Source of the DNA: Episyrphus balteatus
Taxonomy: Eukaryota > Arthropoda > Insecta > Diptera > Syrphidae
DNA: 64,000 bases
Assembly: GCF_945859705.1 (NCBI RefSeq)
Contig: NC_079135.1
Location: 36,071,679-36,135,678, forward strand
Reading direction: 5' to 3'
Positions within the stretch are counted from its first letter, which is position 1. Every line of letters begins with the position of its first letter. The notes under the pieces were generated by a model. That model searched no databases and was not told where the DNA came from. It saw only the letters and a list, made by a program, of their open reading frames with translations. The position numbers and the translations under genes are program-made. This document shows positions 49,581 through 61,879 of this stretch, one piece after another.

Positions 49581-52220
49581 CTGTATCGCCCAACCAAGAG
49601 CTGCTAGAAAAAATACTGAGGGCGATTTGAAATCAGTGAGAGCAAATTAGTAAAAAACAGTTAAGAAACTTCATGAAACATAAAAAAAGGTGCAATATTG
49701 TTGACTTGTGTTATTTTTGGTAGTGATAGTAGGCATGTTTCGCATTTTTTGTATGGATCAAAATGTCAAATATACCAAACCAGATTGAGAAGATTATGCA
49801 TATAAACATTAAAGTATGTAAAAGCCTTTAATCCTCGAATCCTTGAAAATTAAAATAATATTCAGTTACACACATTTTCGTATATCAACATTGATCAAAA
49901 CGAATGTCATACACAATCTTTTTCCAAGACTCATCCTTTCATTATTACAAAAATTCAAAATCTCTCACATAGGCCCATTAAACATTCACTCAGCAGCAAC
50001 GACTTGCTCCTCCATTATTACCAGTGTTATCCCAAAAATAGACAATCCACGCACAACTGTTGCAGCAGCTACAGCTAGCGCGTATGGTGCAACAGCATTA
50101 AGCATCTTCCACCAAAAAGCAAGCGCATCCCTTCTATATGCATCTTCAAAACACCGAACCACATCAACATCCACCAGACAAGCGAGAGCATTTCAAATGT
50201 ACACATGAAATCCATTTGTGGGTGTTTAAAAATAGAGTCTCACTCGGCCTCTAGATATGTCCCAAGATGATCCAAAAGCAAACTTCGTTGGGGGCTAGGA
50301 ATGCGTGTGCTGACTTTATTTTTGATAGAAAATTGCCGCCGCCTCGCGCGTTCTGTCTTCCATAAAAAAAAAAAAAAAAAAAAAAAACAGAAACTAAATT
50401 AAGGAACGAATAGACAGATGGATGCATTTGGGTTAAAAATAAAACTGCGCCCATCTTTCACTTGAAGGTCTTTCGAAGCGTACACGCTCCAAAGGACATT
50501 GATCTTGAATTTTGATGCTTTTTTTTTTTTTTGGTAAGAGAGTTGCAGTGGCGTGGTGTACATTCGGAAGCAATTATATAAAAATAATATAGGTACACTC
50601 CTGTTCGTGTGGGTTCGTCGCTGTATTTATGTACTTTTTTTCTCATCTTCCTCACATCCTTATGGTAATGGTTAATGGTGACACTTTTAGTGGAGGATTT
50701 TTTTTCGAAAATGATTTTTTTTCTTATACTTTCTTCTTTCACTGCTTTTAATTATATATTTTTAAAAATTTTTAAGGCGGGAATTTGGAAATTGATTTTT
50801 CTCAGGAAATTCAATGTCACACATGAGAAAGTGAAATTTAGAATTTTCTGTGTTTTTTTTTCGGATATGAATTTGAAATTAAAATTTATGAGATGACATC
50901 CCAACTGGCGCGCGGAGATTTGGGTTAGTAGGGGCGACTTTTTCAAAAAATTATTTTAAGTTTTTTTTTTTCTTTTCTAATTTTATGGATATATTATGTG
51001 TGTCGTTTGGAGAGAAGAATGGGAGTAGGATGTGGAACTAATGAATGAAAATTTTGAAGGTGGAGAAAGTGCATTCAACTTGATGGTTGAGAACTAGGTA
51101 CAGTTTGATACAAAGTATGTAAGTTACGTTTAGTTTACAGATCAATCGGCTTGGGTAAGGACTTTTTAGTTTTTATGAGGTTGGATTTTCAAAAAAAAAA
51201 AAAAAAACGTTTTTGAAATAAATTTGTGTTTTCAAAGCTTTTAAATGATTAGTTCAGAAAATAAACAATTAAACATTTTGAACAAAAACTGCAATAAGAT
51301 AAGTCTGCAAATTTTGTTCGTTAATTCCTTAAAAAAGAATACTTTTGATTCCTTTCACACGAATATGGATCTTGAACAACAACTATGTACTTGTAGGTGT
51401 TGTTACAAATTTTAATTTTTCGCTTTTCTGTGTAACAAGTTGACATAGCTATTAGTAAAACAAGTTAAATTCTTCTACGGACTATTCAATTTCACAAGAC
51501 AAGAAATCCGTTGTAGTTGGAGGTCTCAGCCTTCATAATTGTTCGATCAGCATAATATCATAGAGGAAGGAATACCTAGAGAGCCGACTCGTACCCCCCT
51601 TACCTAAAACACCCGCAAATTTAATTTCAGATAATCTCTCTTATTTTTCTCTTGTTTTCCTATCTGTGAATACGTGTGAAAAGTACAATTCGTTTAATAC
51701 CTTCCTTTCACCAGTAGATGTCCTCACAAATTTTGAATTTAAACATGATTTTGGTTTGAATAGCTCAAATAGCTCACTCCAGACACCCACCTTTCAATAA
51801 ATATGTATACAGAAATAAAAAAAAAGGTTCGTGTTTTGAATTTATTATATTATTTTTGTATGAATTTATTTCCTACTGAGCACTTAAATTGTTTTTAATT
51901 GTTTTGAGCTCAACTCCACAGTTGAATGTGTTGGTGCCATTTAAAATGCACGGGAAAACTACCACATATAAGCACTGTGGAGTTTTTCCTCTCATTGCAG
52001 CTTGTAGGGTGGAAGAGAAAAACCAACAGAAGTCGCGTCTCTAGGTATTCCTTCCTCTATGATATTATGTATATTCTTTCCAAATTTTATCGAACACTTT
52101 TTTCATATACATTTAGTGTTTAGTACTTTATTTATGTACATTTTGCTTGCAAGATTTTGAACAAAGTTTTGACCTTTCACACTCCATTCTTTATAACTTG
52201 AAAGTTGATATTTTCGTAAA
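49581..52220. other. Intron 2, 49.6-52.2 kb: no gene seen
   Basis: AT-rich with a 24-A run at 50364-50387 followed by CAGA. The 121-codon frame at 49843-50208 lies in a somewhat C-richer patch, has no domain, and has a competing 62-codon frame on the other strand. Confidence 0.5.
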
Positions 52221-52316
52221 AATAATAATCGATAGTTAAATCGGATACGTTGATCCAAATAAATCGATTCATCGATATTTTTTGGGTTATCTCCGATAAA
52301 TCGTCGTTATTATTAT
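52221..52316. repeat. Imperfect palindrome with three ATCGAT sites
   Basis: AATAATAATCGATAG...AAATCGGA (52221-52245) is mirrored loosely by TCCGATAAATCGTCGTTATT (from 52292). ATCGAT occurs at about 52228, 52263 and 52271. TATCGATA-like sites are the core of the fly DRE bound by DREF. This could be a decayed hairpin element or a factor cluster. Confidence 0.35.
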
Positions 52317-52865
52317 TAAAAACCGATTAAAATAAAACATTTAAAGTTATTTTTTTAAGTCAAAACTTTATTTTAAAGAGCCAATAAAAGTTTTCGAGAA
52401 AAGCTTTGTTTTTGAACGAACGATATTTATAGAAGACAGGAGAAACTGCAAAAAATAAGAAATTCATTATTTCGAAAAAGGATCATCAATAAGTCAATAT
52501 CTTAATCAATAAGTTGTTATTTTTCAAATCAGTCGGGTCTTTGCAAGGTCTAGATTTGACATAAAATTTAAAAAAAAATTGAAAATGTTGACATCTTAAC
52601 AGAAAAAAAAATATGTATATATATTGTATTTATACCACATTGGACTTTCATTTAAATTCATTTTCTTATAATTTTCTGTAAAAATCGAAACATCAGTTTT
52701 TTTTTTCCTCTGGGCTGACACATTAAATTTTTTTTTCTGTCAGTATAGAAAAAGAAGGGGTTTTTTTTTTGTAAGACTTCGAGGTCCAGTCAGTAAAGTT
52801 TCAAAACTAAATTCAACAACAAAAATTTGAAATCAATATCAATACAAAAAGTGCTTAAAAATCCA

Positions 52866-52998
52866 GGGGTCGAATAACGCCATACGTTCGTTAACGTGTG
52901 GTCGCTATGTGTCCTTATCTTTTTCTACAAATTAAATAGAGACAGAAATAGTCAAAACGTTAACGTATGATCGTAATCGTGTGTCATAATTCGACCCC
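52866..52998. mobile_element. 133-bp MITE, copy 2 (GGGGTCGAATAACG termini)
   Basis: The left end GGGGTCGAATAACGCCATAC is mirrored by GTGTCATAATTCGACCCC at the right. It shares termini, GTTAACG motifs and a TAGAGACAGA-like middle with copy 1 at 15095-15241, in the same CCA...AG context. Slightly shorter and more diverged. Confidence 0.75.
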
Positions 52999-54026
52999 AG
53001 ATTGAGTTTGGAGCGTTTCCTGAAAAATATTTGCTTTATCTAACATAATTCTCATGAATGAAAACACAGATAAAAAAAAATGTAATGAAAATTTAAATTT
53101 CTGGAAACTTCTTTAACGCCTTTAGATCTGTTTTTAGTTCTGCTTACTTAGTTATATGAATTTCAGCTAACTCAATTCATGTGTAAACGAAAACTATGAG
53201 TTCGAATACTTACCACTTGTACTTTTTATCAGCAGTTTTTTTTTTGTTTAATTGCATACCTATCTCACTAAAAAACCATTTAGCAAAGAACTTTTAGGTT
53301 TGAATTTTTGCTCCCCAAGAATCGTATGTCAAGTCGATTTGAAATCCCTTAATTCTTTTGAATTAACTTAAAAGTTGCGTAAGTGACGCTTAAGTGACAC
53401 TTCTCACATTAAAATGTTTTATAGTTTCTGTCAAGCACAAACAAAAAAATTAATCGAAAAATTCAAAAACTGATGGAAATCACATAAACACCAGAACCAG
53501 CTGATGAAATATTGCAGGTTTAAAATAAATTAACTTCCGTTCATTCACAATCACAACATCCATTTTATTCACCTAATATGGCTGATTTCCGTTTTCTTAA
53601 AAGCAAATCCATAAACCTTTTTTATATATATCATAGAATTCAACCAATACCATTTTCGTTCGATTTCAATTGTGAATTCTTTCGTTGAGTTTGTACACTT
53701 TAGTGTATGCATTACTATTTCGTTAAATTTACAATTAAGGTTGTTAGATTTGCTAGGATTTCTTCTTGTGTATTTACTACAATAATTTTGTAAAAGTTTC
53801 GTACAACAACCATTTGGCCTTCAGCGTAGCGACATCTTTTGGAGAGATTATGTATTATGAATTTATTTAGTACTAAAATGGTTGTTGGTTGAACTAAGTA
53901 CTAAATTTAAATTTTAGTCTACCGTTGGTGGTGTTAGAAATTTATTTTAAACTTAATTTTTAAATGTATGATTTGAAATGTTAACAATTTATTAAATTTA
54001 TTTTTATTATTTTTTCTTCATTTTAG
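52999..54026. other. Intron 2, last kilobase: no gene seen, ends in an acceptor
   Basis: AT-rich DNA ending with TTTTTTCTTCATTTTAG (54010-54026), a good pyrimidine tract and acceptor for the next Tet exon. Confidence 0.6.
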
Positions 54027-54107
54027 ATTATTTACGGTACAGACGGTCAAGTCGTACGCGCAGAATCACGTCGTGGACGTGGTAAGGGACGAGGTGCTAG
54101 TACTGGG
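54027..54107 (+). CDS. Tet, third coding exon: short Arg/Gly-rich linker
   Basis: Encodes residues 533-559 (IIYGTDGQVVRAESRRGRGK and seven more), phase 0-0, between TTTTAG|ATT and GGG|GTAAGT. The RRGRGKGRG stretch (547-555) is a short basic RG patch that could help DNA or RNA binding next to the CXXC finger; it lacks the GRP core of a true AT-hook. It is assigned to Tet by phase, strand, splice signals and its resemblance to the segment that follows the CXXC domain in fly Tet. It is the last exon I can place with confidence; the catalytic region is not in the window. Confidence 0.85.
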
Positions 54108-55099
54108 GTAAGTTTGTTATTCATATTCGTATTCTTCAGGTTCAAAATTCGTTATACATTATATATTTCAATTAATTCAAAACAAAACTAGATTTAAAAT
54201 AAGTTTTACGGAATTATGAGTTTAAAAAACAACTTAAAAAAGGTAATTGTCGGTTGAAATCTTAAACAAATTAAATTGAAACAAAAAAAAATTAAGGATA
54301 TTCAGTTTTAAATAGCAATTAACAAAAGTTTTAAAATTAACTTTTGCTGTAATAAAATAGTTACTTTGTAAATCAGTGAAAGGAAGTTAATATTTTTTTT
54401 TTTTTGGAATTTCGTCAATTCCACGCTGATACATTTTAGAAGTCTATATACCACATCATAATGGAATTTTCAGTAGAACTTCTGATCTATTATTTTTAGC
54501 AAACAACAGTTTCCAATACAACTTTTTAGTATTCGTTTTGTTCCTTGCAAACTCTTTCTTTGTTTACCTTCTTCTGAATATTAATAACTTAAAAATAAGA
54601 GTTTTCAAAAAATCCAAAAAAAATATCAAATAAATTGCAAATATAAGTTGAAAATCGATTGGAAATTAGTTTTTAAACGGTTGAACAGAGATATTTCAAA
54701 CAACTTGGAAATTCTTTGATTGTAATTCAGTTCAGGGTAAAGTAGATCATCATCACCAAAGCAAACTTAAAAAAATATTGACCTTTCACACGTGAAAATT
54801 TCACATTCTGTTCGGTTATAGTCTTTTAGGTCTTTAAGTAAAAAAATACATAGGTACCTATATCTTTTTCTTAAAATCTTACTTTCCCAAAATTATAAAA
54901 CTGCCATGTAGACAGCTTTGTTTTCGCTTAAAAAAAACTGACAAACCCTTCTGTCATAAACATTTTGACAAAAGAGCCAACTAAACTATACATGGTTATC
55001 ATCATTATTCCAGTTCATCAACCTCAAAAAGGATAACAAAAACACCAAAGAAATTTCTGTAATACTGTCATTTACAGAAAAAGCAGGAGCACATCCATT

Positions 55100-57700
55100 T
55101 AAAAGGTCAATTGTTATCTTAAAACATTTATCCCTCTTTAGAGTTGTCCCTGCGACTCTCTAATATATGTCTTGACTACGACAACAAGCGACAACAATGT
55201 CTTTCAAAAACGAATCAATGGCGATTGTTTGTCTGCTGGATTCTGTTTCTGTATTCAATTTCAATGTCAATGACAAGCACACACGAAACAAACAATATAC
55301 CTTTAAGGCACCATAAGCACTCTCTTAACACAAAAAAAAAAAAACATATACCGCATCGTCTTCCGGCACAGCAGCAACGGCGTGACAACCATACTTTAGT
55401 CCCCTCTCGATCTCAGATGAAATCATATAAAGTATATCCATCCTCAAGGAACAAGGAGCAACTATAGAGGTACTCATCTCGTGCTACCATACTGTTGCTA
55501 TTGATGGAAGCCGTTATTATTATGTAGAACACCAGAAAAACCCCTCTTTTAAACCCTATCTTATATTTTTTTGAGGGCGTCACGCTGTCTGGCAGTGTTT
55601 AAGTAGAACACATCATGAAGAAGGGGGGCTTTATTCAGCTCAAAAGTAGGTTGGCTTATATGCATCAGACAACAACAACAACAACAAAAAAGTCTCAACC
55701 TGTTGCTACAAAAATTCAAAAAAATTCATACTCTCAGTCCATTAAGAGGGAATCCATCTCTCCTTTTAACCACAAAAACGTTTTGTATATCCCAGCCCAG
55801 CACCAGGCTTCTTCTTTCATCATCATTGTCGTCGTCGTCTCGGTGCGACTCTGACTGTGCGTTTTCTTATATTCGTACATCCTTTTACCAGGTCTCCCAA
55901 CGTGTATACGAGGATCTTTTGAGAGTTTAAGAAATGCTGTTCAATCATCACCATCATGCGACACCGGAGCCAACGAACGTTCGTTCCCCATTCAATATTA
56001 AGCCGTTTAGGGGTCCCTGGGTCCTTTGGTTCTATCTCCATCTCTCTTGATGGCAGCAAGCACATGAAAGCTGTATTGCCGTAGGATTCATACGAGAGAA
56101 GCCCTTGTTGGCAACATCATCGTCGTATGAGAAACGCTTCCTTATATTGAAAGTATTCTGAGAAAAAAACACCTCACACCTCCTGGGAACTCCCGGTGAT
56201 TGTAATAAGCCAGTCTACCATCACCACCATCGTCGTGTCGGTCGTCGTCATCATCAGAGAAGAGGGTTGGGAGTGAGAATATAACCGAAGCAACCAGTTC
56301 CGGCGTATTTTATTCGAATCCCACTGTGTGTACGTTCAGATTACTGGTGCTCCTCACATCTGGCTGGATACGTCCGTACTATAAGCAAGTCGGGGTATAA
56401 GAGTTCTTGTATTCAATCCACCCTGCTATATATCGTTATGCTGTGGAGAAGAAAGACGACCGACAACAAACGACGACGACGGTACTCTACACTTGTCGTC
56501 GTCGTCGTCGTTTGGATTGGTTTTGTTGGACTACGGATACGGACGCGGCACCACATCAGCCAGCAATCCATTGAGTAAAGTAGCCTTCACCTCATTCCAC
56601 TTGCTCGACAGAGATTATGTAATACTTTTATCGTCATCGTATCGTGTAAGTGGCCATGTTTGGCTACGACTCTCTGTCAAGAAGTTCCCAAAGAGACTCG
56701 TCGTCGTTTGTGTTGTCGTAGTTGTTGTTGTTGTTGTTATGTCGGTTTCGGTTCAATCCTCGTATATTCAAAAAAAAAAAAAAACCATTTCCCACCCTCT
56801 TACCCCGCCTCATGTCGGGGAACTCCCTTCGTCTTTGCCTTATGGAGAGAAGTGTGGCTTAGTTGCCATCGGTTGTTATAGTGCGGTGTATAATAGTGGC
56901 TCGGTTCTGTCTGTTGTCCGTCTGTTTGTAGCTGGGGACCCAGAAAGCCTCCATCCATCCTAACCGCAAGCACACATTCGGAAAAAGATCAAATAATCGT
57001 TTGGGCCATACCCTCATATTTCGTCGCCACCACCACCGCCACTGCTGCTATCATCGTCGTATAGTCGTCGTCGCTGCCATTGCCTTTATTGTTGGTGCGC
57101 TGATTCCCCCTTTGGCGGTGCTCGACGAGCTCTGGCATGGCGCTACAAACTGCTACTGCTTCTCTGGGACGAATGAATTGCGGATAGATGGATGGATGAA
57201 CGTGGTACCTTGACATTGGCTCCATGGGTCTCTCACTCACTCTGTCTCACTCCTTTTTTTTTTTTTTTTCATTCACAATCATCATCATCATCATTCGTTG
57301 TTCGTTCGTGAAAGTGAAGTATGCGTGCGTGATGGCTTTGGCTTTGCTCCCTAATCGCTGTGTGTCGTCTGCGTTGTCGGCATCATCATCATTTCGTTCG
57401 TCGCAAGCAATGTACGTTGCCGTCGTCGTTGTCGTAGTCTCTGGCTGTCTCCCATGGTGTGCAAGGGAGATGTCTCAGTTTGTTGTTGTTTTTTTTTATT
57501 TTTTTTTTGGTCGAGTGGGAAAAAATCGTTAAGTCAGACACCTCCATTGTCGACATCGTCATCCGTAGACGGAGTGTCTACTGCTGCTGCTACAACATTC
57601 AGTCGTTATGCTGTTAGCTGTGCTGTGCTTGCTGATGGGGGTATTCCACGTTTTGAGAATCCATCTCCACATGCTAACTCTCAACTGACTTGACGTCTAC
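55100..57700. other. GC- and CGT/CAT-richer intronic stretch, part 1: no gene supported
   Basis: Notably richer in C and G than the rest of the window, with (CGT)n at 56495-56511, (GTT)n near 56715-56738 and ATCATCATCAT near 57281. The open frames on both strands (for example 56493-56963, 156 codons, and 55144-55467, 107 codons) overlap and contain S, V and T runs from trinucleotide repeats; no domain seen. More likely regulatory or repeat-rich DNA. Confidence 0.45.
56495..56511. repeat. (CGT)n microsatellite
   Basis: TCGTCGTCGTCGTCGTCG-type tract. CGACGACGAC lies 24 bases upstream, so a small hairpin is possible. Confidence 0.8.
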
Positions 57701-57899
57701 AAAAGCATAAATGTGGTAGTTGTATGAATATAATGGTTGCCAGCTTAAGTTAATTTTAATGGAAAAAAGTATAAATTTGAAGACTTGTAAGTAATTCTGT
57801 TATCGGTGAATAATTTATACAAATCTGGGGAAATGTGTTCAAGTTTCTATTAGATATTGCATTTACATACATTTGAAATACATAAAATCACTTTGGAAT

Positions 57900-59050
57900 C
57901 CTTATTTTAGCTGAAAAATAAGTTTGCGAAGTTTGGCAATACTTCGCAAAATCTCGCAACACTGATTTTTTGTTCACTCCAATAAAAAAAGCTTCTTTAA
58001 ATTCAGTTTTTAATTTTATTAATAAATTGTAGAGGAAATACAAAGCTTGCAAAGTAACAAATATAATCTCAAAATTATATTCCTTTATTTTTGTAAAAAA
58101 AATCCTTTTTGCGAATTCCAGTTGTATGTACCAAATATTAAAATTTGCAAATAGATCTTGTCTGTTTTCTTATTTTCTAATATGAAAATTACCTACGAAA
58201 TTAAGAAAAATTAGAGATTTGCGAAATATTGCAAAAATTTGTTATCGCATTCTTCCCCGCTATTGCAAAAAAATGCAATTCACGAATATAAGCCTGTATA
58301 GCGAAAATTGTAAAATTGGAAAAATTTGTTCTTATTAGTACAAAAACCGTTTTCTCTCAAATCTTGAATTGATTTCTACAACAAATTAATCAATTAACAA
58401 ATGGACCGTTTTTCAAAAAAAGAAAACAAAGCTGTTTGAACTTCTCAAAAAAAATTATTTGAACTTACCTACTTTTCAAATGTGCAGTAGGACAGTTTTG
58501 AAGATTTGAAACATTTCTCACAACTTTCATTCTTCATTAAATTTTGACAAAAAATTATGCAATTCCATTCCATTGGATCAACATTTCTTATCACCACTTC
58601 GCAATTTCGCACTTTCTGCCAACTTTTTAAAAAAATGTTGAATTTTATTTAATTTCTTAAGCATGTAGCCTTATACCTGTTTTAGGTTTGCATCATTTCT
58701 AGCAGTTTTCACGATTTCGCAATTTGGGAATTTTAAAATTTTCTTGAAAGCCCTGCAACTAGATTCCTTTTCCCAGATTCTGCTTACTTTTCAAAATTTT
58801 ATAAGGTTTCGCAACTTCGCATCGTTTCGGAAAATGTAAATATATGTTTAATTTAATTTTATTTTTCAACCTAACAGTTCTGAAGAAAATGTGCATATTC
58901 ACAATGTTTCTCGCACTTTTGACACTTTTCGCAACTTTGCATATTTTGTCAAAACTGTTTTTCATTTAATTTTGCTGAAATCTTCGCCACAAACCTCGCA
59001 ACTCATGAAAAAAAAAAGAAACATTGAAATTCTTTAGCAAACATCTCTGG
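57900..59050. repeat. Degenerate repeat rich in TTCGCA / TCGCAA motifs
   Basis: TTTCGCAA, TTCGCA, CTCGCAA and inverse TTGCGAA recur about twenty times. Dense clusters lie near 57926, 58217, 58597, 58709, 58806, 58909 and 58982, spaced about 95-110 bases in the last kilobase. ACAGTTTTGAAGA (58492) and ACAGTTCTGAAGA (58876) also recur. Suggests an old satellite or tandem array. No ORF. Confidence 0.5.
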
Positions 59051-59951
59051 CAACCGACCTTGCTCTCAACCCTAAAGAACTTGGTCCCTAAGAAATTCAT
59101 GATCAACCCTATTACTCAACTAAAGCAGACGACAACGACAAAATGGTGTGACAGAAGCTATACACAATACCTCTTAGCTCTTAACGTTCTCTAGCTCTAA
59201 GGTATGTGCTGGCGCTAACGCTGCTGCCAACAATACTGTGTGGGACTTGTTCATCGGCACTCTGTAATCACTTGGCACGAAACATACAAACGAACAAAAC
59301 AGCACAGAAAACAAAAAAGAATACAGCTCTCGCGAAGACTTTCTCCTTCGTTTGTATAAAATCGAGCTACCGATATGGTCCTGGGTATGCTTCTCTGTAT
59401 ATAGATATGGTGTGTATGTTCTCTGGTGCATTGGAATGAATTCTAATCTCAAAGCAAAAGGACCACAGCTCAGACGTTCTTAGTTACCTATATCCCAGAG
59501 ACCGGGAAATAAACCCTCTGTTTTTTTTTTTTTGTTCTGTGTCGTCAGTCGTTTGCTGGTTTTTTAACCCTTCCCTTCCTTCTCTTTGGGACTCTTGGCA
59601 CGTTCCTATATAAGCTTTACACTTTCGTTTTGTATGTTAGTATGACATTAACACACATTTTTCCTCAGCTCTCCTCAGAAAGAGGGGGATCTGTGATGTC
59701 CTCGTCGTTGTCGACGTGTCGTAGTCAAGTCTACTGGCAGGCAGTAAATATAGTAATCCACGAAGGTCTTCCCTCCGGTTGCCAGTACTCGTTGCGGGTA
59801 CTTGTCTAGTTCTATATCTAGATAGGTATAGAGCTGCCATACAGTGGAAACCAGCAACAGGCAGACAGCAGTCAGCTACTCCAAGCCAGACCAAGGTTAG
59901 CCCAAGCCAAAGAGAGCTCTAACCACCCAGACCTAGATCCCTGGTGCAGTC

Positions 59952-60093
59952 AGTGCACATTGGCATTCAACAAACAGAGCAGGCAGCAATAACAAAAAAA
60001 GTAAAAATAAAAAAAAAAAAAACGAAAAACTGAAAGGAGAACAGTCCGCGCGATGCATGTACACATTTACAGAACGGTTCGGTTCGGTGACTT
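59952..60093 (+). other. Candidate alternative first (non-coding) exon for a short Tet isoform
   Basis: An initiator-like TCAGTG at 59950-59955 is followed by CAACAAACAGAGCAGGCAGC and A-rich sequence of leader type. The stretch ends in ACTT|GTAAGT (donor 60094-60099). In Drosophila a short Tet lacking the CXXC domain is made from an internal promoter, so a start here would make sense. TATA and DPE motifs are not clear, and the call rests on weak signals. Confidence 0.25.
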
Positions 60094-61510
60094 GTAAGTG
60101 CACCATCGTGCTAAACGTCTGTCTGTCAGTTGACGGAGCGCCGCTGGAGGAATAAACTTGTTGATAGTTCGACTCATGATAGGTTACACACTCCCGTATC
60201 GTATCGTAACGCCCGCACCCTTCACCAAAACCCTCCCTGGGATGCATCGTGCGGTGGCTTCTCTGATAGGTTTGGCTTTGGTGTTCGCGTGAGGCGCCAG
60301 GAGCGTAGAATTTACGGCTTTGTGTCGTTATCGTTACGTAACTCAGATCTGCATTTGGTGTTAGGATTGGCATTGGCACGTCCTCAGCGCATTGTGCACC
60401 ATTCCGGGGCATCATCATTGCAGCCAGACCGTCCGCAGACAACCTGTCAACAGGTGTGTGGAGATTTTTTGTTGTTCATGTTGCTTCACTATGCAGTCGC
60501 TGCATTTCCATAACTAAAAGCGACGACAGATTTTTATGATCGAACAAGGACACACCGCACTAGGGTGATGATGACTCGACGATGAGGTCCTGGCTGGTCA
60601 TCAGGAGGAGAGATGGTGAAGCCATCATCAAGTTAAATGTTTTTTTTGCGAGTCAGTAGTGGAAAATTTCACAGTTTACACTCGTTATTTGGCGGTCGAC
60701 GATGTGAGTCGCTGGATGCCGGCACACATCGCCCTGCAGGAGGATAAACCCGATGTTCATTCGGATGTGGTGTTTTGGTTGGCTTTTTGCGCGTTTTTGT
60801 CAATCAATCGTCCCAGCTCGTGGCACTCTGGCTGGCTGGATGGACAGAGATCTGTTTTTTTTTTTTTTATTATACTCGGGGTTTTTTGTTTGGGATTTTA
60901 TTTTTTTTTTTTAACTCCCTCGTGTCAGATAAAATAATTTTATTTTGAAATGCTTTTGGGTATTGAAATCGAGACGACACCATATCGAGACTGCTGCTGC
61001 ATGCCATATCGTCGGTCGACGTGTTTCTCCTCGGTCTCTCTGTTGTATGCACAATGTGCTAAACGGTTCGCCTTTGGGATTCGGGATTCTGAATTCCGTC
61101 GAATTGACGGCTCAGTGAATCTATTGAGTGTGACATTGTAGATTTGTGCATAAACAAAAACAACAACAAGAACACGGTGTTTTTGTGTGTGTTGACTCTG
61201 TGGCAAGTTATCGGATGCACCATCATCATCATCATTCACAGAAATTGGTATGTAATACCATTCAAGTGCAGTGAACTGAAGAGGTGTTGAGAGTAGATAT
61301 AGTCCGGGCTAACAATGTGATACTCGCTGCAGCCAGCTTTATACCTGTTGGTTGTTTGATTGCGCTTTGACACCAAACAAAACGAGGCCAATCTCTTGCT
61401 CCTTTGGGGGAAACACACATCCACACATAGAGTGAATCGGTAAGCAGATGCTGTGCCTTTGCCAATTGCCACCGGTTGCTCTGATGCTCAGAATGACGCT
61501 GGCTTTGGCT

Positions 61511-61530
61511 ATGATGATGATGATGATGGT
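61511..61530. repeat. (ATG)n microsatellite
   Basis: ATGATGATGATGATGATGGT-type tract. A (CAT)n tract of similar length lies 280 bases upstream (61221-61236), so the two could pair. Confidence 0.8.
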
Positions 61531-61879
61531 GTTTGCTGCGAGATGTGATGCGATTGTAATCGGACAAAATTGCTGGAGGAGGCGCGCGTTCCCATATGTA
61601 GATGTGATGCTCTAATTACACCAATTGGCTTTTTCAATGTTTGTTGTTATTTTTTTGTTGTTTTTATTTTGGGTAAATGTTCCTATAGAGCCACTTAATG
61701 GGATGGATGATGGATAAGGCTCTGTGCAATGGTATAGGGATTCACTTGTTACTTTTCATGTTGGGTAATTGAATGTCTAATGAGTGGCGGACAGCAAATT
61801 GGAGACTTTACTCGCTGAATTTGAGGTTTTTCTTTGGAAAATTTATTTAACACTCAATCGGGGATTATTTTAATTGGAT

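Larger units (their letters stand above)
5329..54026 (+). other. Tet intron 2 (48.7 kb)
   Basis: Runs from the GTAAGT donor after the CXXC exon to the TTTTAG acceptor at 54025-54026. It is almost wholly AT-rich non-coding DNA with transposon fragments, homopolymers and microsatellites. No nested gene could be supported. Two internal AG|GTAAG sites with pyrimidine tracts suggest it may be removed stepwise. Confidence 0.85.
59050..61640. other. GC-richer intronic stretch, part 2: possible internal promoter region
   Basis: C/G-richer, CpG-containing DNA with (CAT)n at about 61221-61236 and (ATG)n at 61511-61530. Frames on opposite strands overlap at 60130-60513 (+, 127 codons) and 59933-60442 (-, 169 codons). 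Neither has a domain, and the minus frame contains a poly-F/L run from an A tract. Holds a candidate alternative first exon at 59952-60093. Confidence 0.4.

Noticed and set aside
49843..50208. 121-codon plus-strand frame, Ala/Ser/Thr-rich
   Set aside because: No domain, ordinary intron on both sides, and an opposing frame of similar quality.
56493..56963. 156-codon plus-strand frame
   Set aside because: Starts in a (CGT)n tract giving polyserine and has a polyvaline stretch from (GTT)n; other frames are open too.
59933..60442. 169-codon minus-strand frame overlapping a 127-codon plus-strand frame
   Set aside because: Both strands are open because the patch is GC-richer. The minus frame includes a poly-F/L run from an A tract. 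No family recognised, so not called as a gene.
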